The position numbers and the translations under genes are program-made. Under the pieces are notes generated by a model, which saw only the letters and a program-made list of their open reading frames with translations, was not told the origin of the DNA and made no database searches. Shown piece by piece: positions 1 to 59,538 of a DNA stretch of 64,000 nucleotides. Location: positions 550,079-614,078 of the forward strand of contig VXAZ01008268.1 in NCBI GenBank assembly GCA_013399875.1, in the 5' to 3' direction. How positions within the stretch are numbered: position 1 is the first letter of the stretch; each line of letters starts with the position of its first letter. Origin of the DNA: Gymnorhina tibicen (Eukaryota > Chordata > Aves > Passeriformes > Artamidae).

Positions 1-3000
1 CAGCCAACTGAGCATTTGCAGGCAGAGTTCTGACCTCCTACTGTGTGCAATTAACACTAATTAAACAAATAAATAAAAATTACTCATTACATCCTTTGCA
101 GAAGGCCCTAACTCAGTTTTGTGTTGGAGCTGCTGGAGCTGTTTTAATTGGCTGTCTGTCTAATGCTGCATCCTGGCATGGGCTTCTGAGGAAGCAAGGA
201 GACAAGACAGAACACATCTACACCAGGACTGAGGCTACACCTCTACACCGAGACTGAGGTTACAGGGCTGCCCCAGAGCAGGGGAGGCAATCACGGACAG
301 AGGGAGAGGCTGGGCAGTGACCTTGGCTTCTGAAGCTCCCTTGTGGACCCACAGGACTCTGGGCAAGGGAGTGCAGCATGAGGAAATGGGTGGGAGTCTC
401 TTACATTGCAGCAGTCAGCGCAATGAAAGCCAAGCGCCATCTAAATCTACAGCTAAGGTGCCATTTCTCCTACAAGGATTCCTGCCTCAGGCAGTGCATA
501 GAGTGAGAGACAAGTTCTAGATCAATCTCTGAGCCTCCCAGGGGGAGCTCATTGATAGGAAATTACAAAATGAAAAAAAATTTAAAAATTAAGATAACAT
601 TTTCAAAATTGGCACCTTTTCCAGGTCACCCTGTTGCAGGTACCCTGGGGCTGGCTTTCAGAGAAACCCAACCCTTGAGTTTCCCAGCACCTTTGAAACC
701 AAGCCAAGAACATTTTGCCCAGAGGTGGAGGCACACAAAATTAGGTTTCCTTTTTAAGATGCATGTTGGCTGTGTTTGAAAGCCATATTGTCCTTTATAA
801 TTTTTACCCCTCCCCTCCTCCAGAATTTTCTGGAAATCTTAAGCTGCATCACGAAAACGATGCAGATCAGAAAACCACCCATCCACCCATTCCCTCCATG
901 TCCTTTCATCCTGGCAGCTGTGCTGTTTGGCAATTGTTGCTGCGTGCAAAGGGGTAGGTGGGTATCAGGTAGGCAGGCGCCTCCAAACTGCATGGGAAAG
1001 AGTGTGCTCAGTAACACCTGCTGCTTCTGTACTAAAGAAGAGGGCAGGGTGAGACCTTGAGAGCGGAGGGTGAAGTCTTGGTGGCATGGTACTGTGGTGG
1101 TAGGACTCAGTTTGTTCCTTGCCCATGAATAGTTTTCATCTATGACCAAGGATAAAAGTTTGAGATTTTGTCCATGTGCTTTCAGACATAGCAGGAGAGA
1201 GGGCAGAGTGTAGGTTTTCTCTTTAGATTGACAGTTATGTCATACCTGTGTATGTGCTTGCATGCTGGGCCGTGTTGTGATACATCCTGGGCTCCTCATC
1301 AGCACTTCCCACCAATCCCAAGGAGTCAGTGCTATCACACACTGCTTGCTTGGGCTGCCTGCTGGCATCACTTGCTAGTGTTGTCCATAAAAAACAATTT
1401 GCAATATCATTTGAACCTGCTTAAGGCAGCTTGTAACATCTACAAGTGGGAGCTACTGCTTTGAGTCCTCTGGAGAAGGGTACAGAAATGCTTTCCTTGC
1501 CAACTCAGGAAGGGAGGGGTGCAAGCCCCAGGACTGACCATAGAACTCAGTTGACAATATAGAAGTGGGGTTGTTACCCCCTCCCCAGGCACATGCACTA
1601 TCATGTTGTATTACTTGGCTTCCCAAAGAGATCTGTGCTGGTTTTGTGGATCACCATGGAAACTGGCAGAAAGAGTCATACCAGGGAAGCTCAACAACCA
1701 CTGTTCTGAGAGTGCATTGCCTGGGGATCTCATTTGTGTAGAGATGGAGCCCTCTCCAAGGCTGCTCACCTGGAGATGACCCCTTCTGAGAGAAGCAGGC
1801 AGAGGGATCTCCACAGGGGCTCTGGACATTTCCACCCTCCATGTGGAAGTGAAATAATTCCTCCCTTTACACAATGGCTTGACAAGTCTGAAAGATCCCA
1901 AGCAAAGATCACAAACATCTGGGAACTGTGTGACTGGCTCTGGTGTGAGACCAGGAACAGAACCAAAAACCTCTCCAGCTAACCCCTCCTGCACTCATGG
2001 AGGACAGCCTGCATGCTGGTTTCAGCAAGAAAAGCTCTGCAAGTAGGAGTCCTATGGCAGGGAACCGTGTTCTTCTCCACACCCCATCTTGACATCTGGC
2101 AGCTGTAGGCACAACTTCAGTGCAATACTGGGAAGGCAGCCAAAACCCTTCCCACACACCAGGCCCATCTCTTACTAGTGTCTTCTCTCCCCCACTCCCA
2201 GCCAGTACAGGTGACCCTACTGGTTGTGGAAGTGCAGGGATTCTCCATCAGGGGCTGTCTGGTGCAGCCTCTCCTGCTCTGACCACAGAGCTGCCCCAGG
2301 TGCCCACGCCAAAGTTCTTAGATCAGCACCCAAACAGAGGGCAAGCTGGGACCTACTTTGCTCTTTACGAGAAGTATTGATGTAACAAGTCTGGAAATAG
2401 TATTTTCCCCCAGCTCTGCCATGGACAAGGACAGCACCTTCTCCTAGCCTACCCAAACCTCTCCCATCCAGGAACTCTTTTGACAAGTCTAGTGAGGATC
2501 AGACATGAGTTCCCATGATCTCTTGGGGTCTGAGTTTTTGTGCTGAGAAGCTATTTTCAGTGATGAGTGGATGCAGAACTGTGATGAACAACAGTAGTAA
2601 TAGGGGTCTATGCTCTATGGAGCTCCTCTGGCGACCTGCAGCACAGACTACCGCCTCCTCAGCAGTCACCCCTAATAAGCATGCCCCTCAGATAGACAAT
2701 GTTTAAGAATGGAGCTGAGATGACCAGTCTGTCCATACAGCTGTCACTGCTGCTGCTTGTCAAAGGGTAGTCGACAAGTGGGTATTTCTTTTACTTGGCT
2801 TGAATTCAAACCAGTAATCTATAATTGAATTGGTTCCCTGCTCCCCATGTTGTTTGGATCTCTTTCTCTGGTGCAGCTTTTTGCATTGAGCTTCCAGAGA
2901 CAACTCTGTAAATAGATATTTTCCTGGCATTTCACAGGGTACTTGGGGAAGCAAAATTACTATAGGCTATTGCCTACTTTGCCTGAGCTTCCCTCCCCCT

Positions 3001-6000
3001 GGGAGGAAAGACCTGTTCCCGCCGTTCAGAGAAGGTCTGAGGGATATGGACTGTCCCTTGCAGCAGCAGATATGGCCCTCTCTCGCAGCACTGGGGCTGC
3101 CAGAGCAGCAGGTCCAACTCTCCAGGGCTCTTCCTGATTCCTTCCAGTACTTTGTCACAGCTCCACCAACCTCTTTCTATACCTTCTTCTCCTTGGCAGG
3201 AGCAGCCAGGCCTCTCATCCTAAGGGCAGCAAAATTCGGTTTTGCAAGTGCTGTTGAGCCAGCTCTGTCTGCAAACTTGCAGCATCTGGCTTGACACAGT
3301 TTACCTGTGACATACGCCATGTGCAGCACCACTTACACAGCAGTTACAGCTGTAGCCTGTGGACTCAGAAACAGATTCAGTGTGCTGTGGTATGTGGGAA
3401 CCTTATGGGCTGTATACCAGCCAATGACAGACACAAAAAGACCACACAAAACAAATACATTTGCAAGGACTGTTTTCCTTGTCCTCAGCTTGAAGACTCC
3501 CACATACCATCCTCCTTTCTTCCCTGCTCTGAAATGGGAGTTGAACAGGCACACACCAGCATGCTGATAACAATCCCAAGCTAACTTTTAAAGCTCCAGT
3601 TGTCTAATCTATGATCTAGATAAATCTATGGGAATACAAGCATTAGAAAGTATTAATTGTTGTGAGAGATGTTACATCTGTGTATTTTTATAGAACAGAA
3701 AGTTAAGTTTTTTATCACAGGCTACTTTAATGATAGTTGATGACTTCTTAATCTATTGGAAAAAGACATCGTGAAATCTGGTACTTAGAAGTTGAAACTG
3801 GAGAAATCCAGATACGAAAGAAGGCAAGAGCTATTAATACTGAGAATAATACTTGAGTTGCCCCTGGGATGACTCCCTAAGGAAAATGGGAATTCTCCAT
3901 TGTTTTGCTCTGTGCCAGTCAAGTCTGTATATATAAACCATATGTTCTTGCTCAAGTTCTGGCTTGAATAGTGTCTGTGTGTGAAGTGTGACAAGATGAC
4001 CATAACACAATCAAAACCAGCTGACAAAGTACTGGAGGGCAATGGTTTCCTGGCCCTCCCACTGGGTCCTCCCACGAGCAACTAGTTTATGCAGCAAGGT
4101 GATCCACAGCTGCCAGTCTTTTATTTTAATGCTGCATGAACTTGTCATTGCTGATTAGAAGAGAAGAAAGTCAGGGGGTTGCAACTCTGTGTTGTGTCTG
4201 TCAGCACACTCCAAACCCAGGAGAAAGAGAGTAAGGGAACTAGGCATAAAGGCCATTTTCAACATTTTTAAGCCTCTAACACAGGTGGGATTTATAAAAC
4301 GACAATATGAAGCCTGAGCTGCTTGTGGAGAGTGACAAGTACCTCAAACAGGTGTTTCAAGGTACTGTTTTGTTTTTGTGCAAGTTTTTTCCCACATAGT
4401 ATTGAGCCTTCAGTGGGTCTCCGACACATGGACTTTTGGTCTGCCTGCTGTCCTTGCTCCTTTGGTAAGTTTTCAGCAGCACTGTCTCTGGAACACAATG
4501 CTCTCTCCCACCTGCAGAACTATGACAACTTTGCTTACTAAGAGAAAGAGTTTGTTCTGCTCTCATCTTCTGACATCTCATTTATCTCTTTGTCCTTCTA
4601 TTTAGTTATCTTGGATATGGTCCTCTTAACAAAGCAGCCTGTGCTTGCATTGTGGTAATGATAGTCTAACAGTATAGTCTAGCAGTGCCAAGCTAGTTCT
4701 CTTGGATCGGCCAGAGAGTTTGTTTTGTCAATAAGATATTTGCTGTTTATATTAAATTTTACTTTTTGCTGAATTATTTGTCTGCAAATCGGAAAGACCT
4801 GACATACAGTGCTTGAGCAGCCATATTAAAGACAACTGCCAAGGGAAATAATTTGGGACTAATGAGATATTACTGATTGTTCTTAAAACCTTCTCCTTCT
4901 GAAGTCTAAACTATTTTTCTATTTGCATCATTTAATGGAAAACATGATTTTTTTTAAATAATAATTTTGTTAAATACTTTAACAGAAGTGACAGAAGATA
5001 TAAGGAGGCACAGCTTTGAAGAATAATTGCATTAAATACAGGGCAGAACACTGTTATGTGAATGCTGATGTGGTTCTGGGCCTCCAGGGGTTAAAGCAAG
5101 GTGTGCACAGGCAGTTCTTAGGGAGGTACTTTGTATAAAGTTCAGTGGCTGAGGAATGTCCTGGCAGTCAAGCTTCGTTGCCTGGGAAAAACACAAGGCC
5201 AGATATTGACATTTCAGTGAGTGATATGATCCGGTTGGCTTTGCTGGTGCAAATGAGAGAACTTGACCAGTGCCTTTAAGGGAAGATTAAAAATAACTTA
5301 TAAAATTCAGATTAAGAAATATTGTTCTTACATGCTGTGGTTGAAAGGAGCAAGAATAGGATGAGTGCATGAAGGGAAAAACTCCTTTTCTCACTTTGTC
5401 TTTGGCCAGCCTCAGTTCAGGAGTGGAATCTGTAAAGCATGAATCTACATTTTGCCCTCTGAAATACCTACAGGGAGGCACAAACTGTGCTGTTTCTGGT
5501 TATTTATTACAATTCCTTGATCACTGGGCATAATGATTAATGCAGACTCACACACAACATACAGACTGTAGGCAACTGGAGTCCCTTGCACTGGGAATTG
5601 ATGGAGAAATCAATTTGGGTGATACTGTCCCAACAGCCAGTTTGTATTCCTGGATGTCCCTGCTCAGCTGTCCAAATGGGAGAGCTCCTCACCAGACGCC
5701 TGTTTCTTTACAGTTCTTTGCCTATCTCCCCTCGGCTCTCCAGCCATCCCTGTGTAGTGCTATCCTGCTCTCTGCCTGAACCATCTCTGTAATGCATGCT
5801 TTGTCTCTTAGCTAGGAACAGGCAGCTTCATTCAACCAAATTCCCATGGAACTAGAAACAGATGAGAAATCTAAAGCGAAACTGACTTTAGGGAACTGCA
5901 GGGTCCTCAGAGTCTTTGGAAGTGTAACTACTTATTTGGCTAATGAGGTGTAGATTTCAGAGTCTGCCTTTATTCACTCCAGTGTCCAAATCTTGACCTT

Positions 6001-7189
6001 ATGTTTTTAGTTATATTTTTACATTTTAACTACTTAATCACATCAGTCTTTTCATTTTTGCATAGAGAGTGATTTGGTACCCAGTGTTTCTCTGCTGAGA
6101 CATCAGTGAAAGCACACTATCAATGTGAGGAAAGAGTTTACAATGAAAGCTTAATAAACAGCAGGTCTCAAACCAGGCAGTATCTGTGAGCCAGATAACC
6201 ATGTCTAGTGAATAGTGTTGGTCATCGTACTAGGAGATAATTTTGTTCTGTTCTCCTGCATGCTTCCTTCATAGATTGTTGAAGCCTGCTTATTTCAGAC
6301 TGCCCTGTTTTGCATGAGTAGTCTCAACAGGTGCCAAAGTACAGTTTCAGAGCATTCATGGATCTCTCATAATCACTCAATATATCATTCTGGTGCAGCC
6401 CTTCCCCAACAAGCCAGACTCTCAAGATGAGAGCAACTTTCATGGCAGCAAAGCAAGCCATGTGATAGGTCCATGGAAAATGGCCAGAAAGACACACGTC
6501 AGTGTGACTGTTGTTATCTCCACTGAGGGGACCCTCATATAGACATTTTAAAAGTACCTCTGATGGAAGTAATGTGCCTGATAATGGAATAAGTAACAAG
6601 CAGTTGCTAAACCTGAACCAGAACAAAGGGCCTTTTGCTTTGAAACACACGGGTCTGAGGCCCAAATCTCTGGGGGCATATTGTCCTGTGACCCTCACTG
6701 GTCTCCACTCCCTTTCACTTCCACTTGCACACCCTGGCCTGCTCAACACAAAGGGAGAGAGTGTGGGCTTGGCCAGCCTGGGGTGTCAGGGAGTGGCCAG
6801 GGCAGAGGGCAGCAACCAGCAGCACATGATGTGTGCACACACTCCCGAGGCAGTGAGGTATCACCAGCTCTTGGTATAACACAGGCAATATATTCCTATA
6901 GGTCACCTATGTATTCATATAAGACATTGCTTCGTGTCAAGTAGCTCAGTAAGTGATGGCCTGATGTCTGAATAACATATTTTGTGTGCTGGCAGCTATC
7001 ATTAGAAATGCTTGAGGCCCCGGACCCGTTTGTTTAAGGCATTTTACGTGAGAAATGGCTAAAGTACGTGGTGCAGGTTGGTGTCCTCCAGTCAGGAGAC
7101 CATTACACTAGTTTGGTTTTCATCTCTGTCCTGGCACCAACGTCGTGCCCTGGGGCTGCCTACAACCAGCGAAGGGTGCTCCATCTGGA
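1..7189. other. Intergenic region upstream of PLEKHH1, no gene recognised
   Basis: I read both strands and found no exon with family-like protein sequence or paired splice sites. The open frames here are short, overlap each other on both strands and carry no recognisable motif. In the human arrangement the next gene on this side is TMEM229B, but none of its single-exon membrane protein is visible. The only structured feature noticed is a short imperfect tandem duplication near 217-265. The region is of ordinary AT-leaning composition until the CpG island begins. Confidence 0.6.
217..265. repeat. Imperfect 25-bp tandem duplication
   Basis: Two adjacent units starting at 217 and 242 share TCTACACC, GACTGAGG and TACA with a few substitutions. 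It is a small local duplication in non-coding DNA, with no evidence of function. Confidence 0.6.
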
Positions 7190-7549
7190 GCCTCGGACGA
7201 ACCACCAGCCCCTCAGGGCTGCAGTGGCGGCAAGGGCAGCGTGCTTCTGTGGGTACCAGCTCCTTGCCCGGCTGCTTCACGGAAAACGCCGCTGCCCTGG
7301 TGGTCTGGGAACGGTTTGGGTAACATCGGCTCTGAGCGCTGGGAGATGACTGCAAGGGAGATCTCAGCAAACTCGGTGGCAGTCCCCGAGGGTGCAGGGT
7401 GGGCGGAGAGGAGGATGTCCCCGCCCGAAGCAGAGCGCGGCTGCCACTCTTGTGCCCTGGGCCGCCCCGGCACCCGGCGCTGCCCGCCCCACCTGCCTCG
7501 CCTCCGAGCCCGGGAAGGGGTTAAAAGCCCGGGGCGGCTGATGTCAGTT

Positions 7550-8003
7550 CCTGCGCTCCTCGGGAGGGCCGGCTCTGATATTTGAGCCGGGCTCTCCCGC
7601 CCGAAGGAAACCGGGGAGGGAATGGCAAAGTGCTGAATGGGACAGGAGCCGTGCCGGGCACCTGCCTGCCGCCCGGCACCGCGCAGCCGCCCGCGGCCAG
7701 GGCCGGGGGCCCCCGGGGGGCGAGAGGGCGGCCGGGGGCTCTGGAGGGCCGGTCTGCGCGGGGCTGGCTGGCACAGCCTTTCTCCCCCGGCTTGTCTTTC
7801 TTCGAAGGTGACCGTAAGGGGACTGGCGGGGGCATTCTGGGGGTGATGTTGTGTCATCTCTGTTAACGGAGGTTTGCTTTCGGATCTGGGACTTTGGCCC
7901 TGAAGAGGCATGGAAGAAGCGGGGGGAGGAATGGCCACACGAAGGGGAAAATGCAGCCAAGGAGTAAATGTGTGTAAGCTCTGCGGTCTCTTCTGCCTTC
8001 CTG
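7550..8003 (+). other. PLEKHH1: Inferred PLEKHH1 exon 1 (mainly 5' UTR)
   Basis: The end is placed at the GTAAGC donor after 8003. The start is only a guess from the TATA-like element at 7521. A weaker donor (AAG followed by GTGACC) occurs after 7807. In related genes the conserved protein start, MAEL, is in the next exon, so this exon would normally be untranslated. It does contain an ATG at 7910 in a good context (G at -3 and G at +4), with an in-frame TGA directly upstream at 7901. That frame stays open to the donor and joins exon 2 in frame with MAEL. Confidence 0.5.
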
Positions 8004-55256
<47,253 letters not shown>

Positions 55257-56689
55257 GGGCTTGCTCCAAATGAGCTGATTTTGTTGGTTATATACCACAT
55301 ATTAATGCAGGCTCTGATTCTTTCTCCATAATAATAGACAAAGTTCCTTAGAGGTAGTGTACTTTCTCTTAAAAAAAAAAAAGTTGATTTTGGGGACTGT
55401 GCAGGAGTTTCCTTTCTAGGACACATTCCATCCAAAACACCATTCCTCAGGTCATTTGCCTGCACGATGCTCCAGTCATTACATCTGCACTCACTCTTCC
55501 ATCTCCTACTGTACTGCCTTGCTTTACAAGCACATACATTTTCTTCGATCCCTCCCATCTTCAGCTTTCAAAAGACAGAAACTTTCATGTCCTTGCTCAG
55601 ACATGAAAGAAAAGCATTGCTGAGAAGGAAGAGGAATTAAACTCACAAGAATAATTCTGATGCAAGTCAAGGATGATTTCAGACCTGAAATAGTGAGTAT
55701 AGAACTAGAGTTCAGCGGTACTTAAGAGTATTTTCAACTTTAAATAAAGGTGGAAACCTAGGGTCTTGGCACATTGCATACTCGAAACAACTGGGACTGA
55801 AAGTGTCGGAGGACGCCCTGGCTCCTACAGGACCGATGCATTTCAGAAACTGACGCTGTTCTATGCAGTAGTGGATATTAGATCGCTGCTGCAGGGCAGG
55901 GCTCAGTGTGTCCCATGCTCCACTGTCAGGCAAGCACTTTCAAAGACTTCCTGATAACCACTGCTGCAGATGTGTTTGGAACTGCACATTATCTCAGACA
56001 AAGGAAGACAAGGCAAGCAAATTCTTTGCTTTTTCTATTTTTCAGCAACTAGGACAGATCTTCCCAGACAAGCTCTGCCATTCTGACTTGACAGAGGCTG
56101 CTTCTTTCAAACCCCTGCTTCCTTCCTGTACCATAAGCAAGGAGGAGGTAGTCAGCAAATGTGTACTCATGTTCTTCTGACTTTGCTAAAGCATGTTGGT
56201 AGGTTTGATTTTTTTGACATGTTTCAAAGGGACTTCATTATGAGAAGATTATTGAATTTTAAACAAATAAAAGAAAAATAGCACTTCTTCATTAAAAATC
56301 TAAATCTACTTAGTTTAAGCTCAGCTATTTTGATAAGCATTCTAAAAAAGCTAAGAAAGAATAACTGCACTTTGAAAAGTACTACGTCCAACTTCATAAT
56401 AATTATACATTCATGGTCAACTTTCCCAAATTAAAGAGAGTGTGAATCCAACCACTAGACAGAAGTCAGTAATAGCAAACCAAAGTTATTTGCAAATAAA
56501 CAAACCAACCGTATCAGTGTTTTTACACCCTAGTACCTGCCACCAACCTTGACACATCTAACTAATGCACACGGGGAAGCTGATACATCAAGAAGTTTTT
56601 GTTTCATGCTTATGGTGGGTGCAAACTACAAGAGAGGAGCAGGGGACAGACAAAAATTGTTCTAAGCAATCCCTCATCAGCATCTTTGT

Positions 56690-56746
56690 AATAAAACAAA
56701 AAAAACCCAAACAACCAAACAAAACAAACCCAACCCCAAACCACCC
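56690..56746. repeat. A/C-rich low-complexity tract in the PLEKHH1 3' UTR
   Basis: Irregular CAAA and CCAAAC runs, similar in style to the tract at 18178. Simple low-complexity sequence. Confidence 0.8.
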
Positions 56747-57678
56747 CATGGTGAGTTATAGAAACAGTATGGCAGACCTAAGACAGGAAAAGATTGTATG
56801 AACTGTGGCCTGATTTGCACATACTGCAATGTACCCACTTGTTATGAATTTAAGGACCATCCCTTGAAGGTACAGAAAAGGGTAGAAGCTTTCTGAGCCG
56901 AAAATAACTTTAAGAAGGTATTTAGTCTTTTTTGTTTTCCCTCAGATACTTTCCAGTGACTATATATCCTGAGAGTAGTTTGTATTTCCCCTCTCTCTCA
57001 CAATTACTGTAGTATAGCTATGTCAGTTCAAATACATAAAGTGTTACTCCTCCTCACTCTATCACCTGTGCCTAACAATTTCTCCTGTATCTGAAGGTCT
57101 GTTTGACAGTTTGCTTCTGGTATCCCACCAGTAACAAAGCTGCTTCAGAATAGGCTGGAGCCGTCATCAGTGCTGGGGAAGCTCAAGGCACAGAAGACTC
57201 CCATTCACAGGCTGTACTTCCCTACAGTGCTAACACTCATCTCCTCAGAGACTTGAGGAGATTTGTACCAGGGCAAACAGGAAGCAGAGATGTTAAAGAA
57301 ACAGGAGCTCTCCTGAAGCTCATTATTTTCTGCCACAATTGCACTTTAAATTGAGAAGCATGATACACAGAACTTTCTTTCTTCCTTGTTTCTTAAAAAT
57401 ATTCACCAGTACTTGAGTGTTTCAGGGACCACCCCACTCTGATGGATGCACATACCCCTCCTATTTATAGCTTACCTGTCTTCAAACACCCCACCCGGTG
57501 TAGATACCTACTTTGTATGATTCTTCCGTAGAGAAAATAATTTTTTATTTTAATCAATGCTTTTGGCAATGACTGTTAATGCAGCATAGAATGAGACGAC
57601 AAAAGCCTTTGTGTTCCTAACTGCTGTGTGTATGTAAAAGGCTGTCTGGAAGATACTGTGAGATTTCTGTTTGTTCTT

Positions 57679-57684
57679 AATAAA
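57679..57684 (+). terminator. PLEKHH1: Candidate distal poly(A) signal of PLEKHH1
   Basis: AATAAA in the context TTCTTAATAAAATGCAG, with a GTGTATTATT stretch about 35 bases downstream. It is the last strong signal before the convergent gene. Confidence 0.5.
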
Positions 57685-57710
57685 ATGCAGCTCGTGAATT
57701 AATAACCATG

Positions 57711-59010
57711 AATTAAATGTGTATTATTCTCAGAATGAAAGAAACTATTTTAAAAGCCAAAACATTCTTGATGTAAACAAAAATGAACATAGATTGTGTT
57801 TGGTATCCAGACACAAACCTGCCCTAGACTGATTCCTTGTATCTCCTGCTGATCTTCTCTCAGCTTAAGTGGATGACTACACCATGGGCACAGGATGTTC
57901 ACTCCTTCAAAAGATTGCTAAAACAGTCTTTCAGACTTCCTACTGTGACACAGCTTCTTAGTAATTTCTTCAGTGCACATTCTGAGAACTTAATGGGATT
58001 TTTAAAGCATAGTCAGCATTCCTGGCACATTCTTGAGCCCACCACTCTGTCTACTCTGCTGAGACATCTTTTCTTTTCTGACACAAAAGGCAGCGGCACA
58101 TCCCCAAGCTGCTGCCTTTCACTTGGACAACGAGAATACCTCCTGTGACGTGAGCTAACCTCTGTCTTTCAAACACTGTGGCACCGTGGAAAAAAACCCA
58201 CAAATCCCCTTATCTCTACCTTATTGCATGATGGTATGGTGCCAAGTGCTCTTTTACAGATTATGTGGACAATCACAGTACAGCACTGTATGCAAAATAA
58301 GCCTGAATCCAGGCTCCTGCCAACTTGTGGGTTTAGCTCTTGTTTTGACACTTCAGTTGCCTCATTTGTATTACTAAAGAGTCATGGAATATAAGGAGAG
58401 AAAAATACCAGTTAAATGCTACAGTAACTTTTAGCTTAACAACAAAGTAGGATTTCCCAACCTTAAGTTACTACCAAGAGCACACATCAATAAAACTTTT
58501 TTCACATTGTCATTACCATCATTTTCAACAACACGTGCTTCGTATTCTCAGAGTAACTGATGCGGCCTTTTAAATGCCACATCTTTTCCATGTCCTGTGT
58601 CAATGGGCCCTGCCCCATTCAGCAATGGGTTCACATTTTCCCTGTATTGCTTTTGATACTTTAGTACTCACTGAAACTGTTCTTGTTGCCTTTGACATCC
58701 CTCAACTGATTTATCTCCAGCTGGGCTTAAGTTTTTCTAACTACATCTCGAACAGTGTTGCTGTATTCCTCCCAAGTTACCTAATTCCACCTTCTGTCTA
58801 CTTCCTTTCTGTGTTCAAGTTTTGCCAGGAGCAGCTTGCTCATCCATGCAGGCTTCCTGGCATTTCTGCTTGACTTCCTGCTCATTGGGACGGACTGTTC
58901 TTGAGCTTAGAAGAAATGATCCTTGACTATCAATCAGCTTTCTTGGACCCCTCTTCCCTCTAGGGCCTCATCCCATGGGACTCTTTCAAGCAGATCCCTG
59001 AAGAGGTCAG
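57711..59010. other. Gap between convergent PLEKHH1 and PIGH
   Basis: About 1.3 kb between the inferred 3' ends of the two genes. No protein-coding exon or mobile element recognised. It contains further AATAAA hexamers (for example 58489 on +), so either transcript could extend into it. Confidence 0.5.
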
Positions 59011-59027
59011 TCGTCAGATCTCTTATG

Positions 59028-59033
59028 TTTATT
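59028..59033 (-). terminator. PIGH: Candidate poly(A) signal of PIGH
   Basis: The + strand TTTATT is AATAAA on the minus strand, about 400 bases downstream of the PIGH stop codon. It is the nearest canonical hexamer found on that strand. The intervening 59034-59433 would be the 3' UTR. Confidence 0.45.
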
Positions 59034-59433
59034 TCATTAAACATAACTGCATGCAGCAGTTTAACTTTCTGGTTTTGTCCTTCTGAAATTCTCCTGTGAT
59101 CAGGAAGATCACAGTGATTACCACCTGAGCCCGCACATCAGTTTTGGTATTTAGAGTGTGTTTTTCAAATAAAGGGTTAAATAAAAACCAAAGAATGCAT
59201 ACTTATGGCAGTCCAGCCAAGGTTATTTTATAATTTTAGCAAAATTTTCAGATGCAAGAGTAAAAAACTGATGCATTTTCTTGTCTCCCTTTGCCCTATT
59301 TCCCCATAATTCTTTTCTGGAGAGGCAAGAAAAAACCTTTTCTGCCTGAGCCTAAAAAGTTCTGCTCATGGGGCAGTTCTGCTTGCTTTTCCATGTGTCC
59401 CTCTGAGTCCTGCTGAAAGTTTGCTGCCTTTTT

Positions 59434-59538
59434 TCAGCTATTTATTCCACTTGATTGTGGAGCTGTCTTCCTCTGCTCCAGGATCTCTTGACAACTTTTG
59501 TACACTTCTATCAAGCAGTCCAGACGTGGCTTGGAACT
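59434..59538 (-). CDS. PIGH: PIGH exon 4 (C-terminal, with stop)
   Basis: The minus-strand acceptor is TTGCCTTCTAG; 35 codons including the stop TGA at 59434-59436. It encodes SSKPRLDCLIEVYKSCQEIL and a short variable tail. Confidence 0.94.
   Translation of the reverse strand, partial: SSKPRLDCLIEVYKSCQEILEQRKTAPQSSGINS

Larger units (their letters stand above)
55257..57710 (+). other. PLEKHH1: PLEKHH1 3' UTR (end approximate)
   Basis: Non-coding sequence after the stop with several AATAAA hexamers, at 55743, 56266, 56495 and 57679. The last is followed within about 40 bases by a GT-rich stretch and is a good candidate for the distal end; 55743 is a candidate proximal end. An A/C-rich low-complexity run lies at 56690-56746. 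Which sites are used cannot be told from the sequence. Confidence 0.6.

Noticed and set aside
6324..6749. 141-codon open frame on the minus strand upstream of the promoter
   Set aside because: It overlaps a frame of similar length on the other strand, has low-information composition and no motif of a known family.
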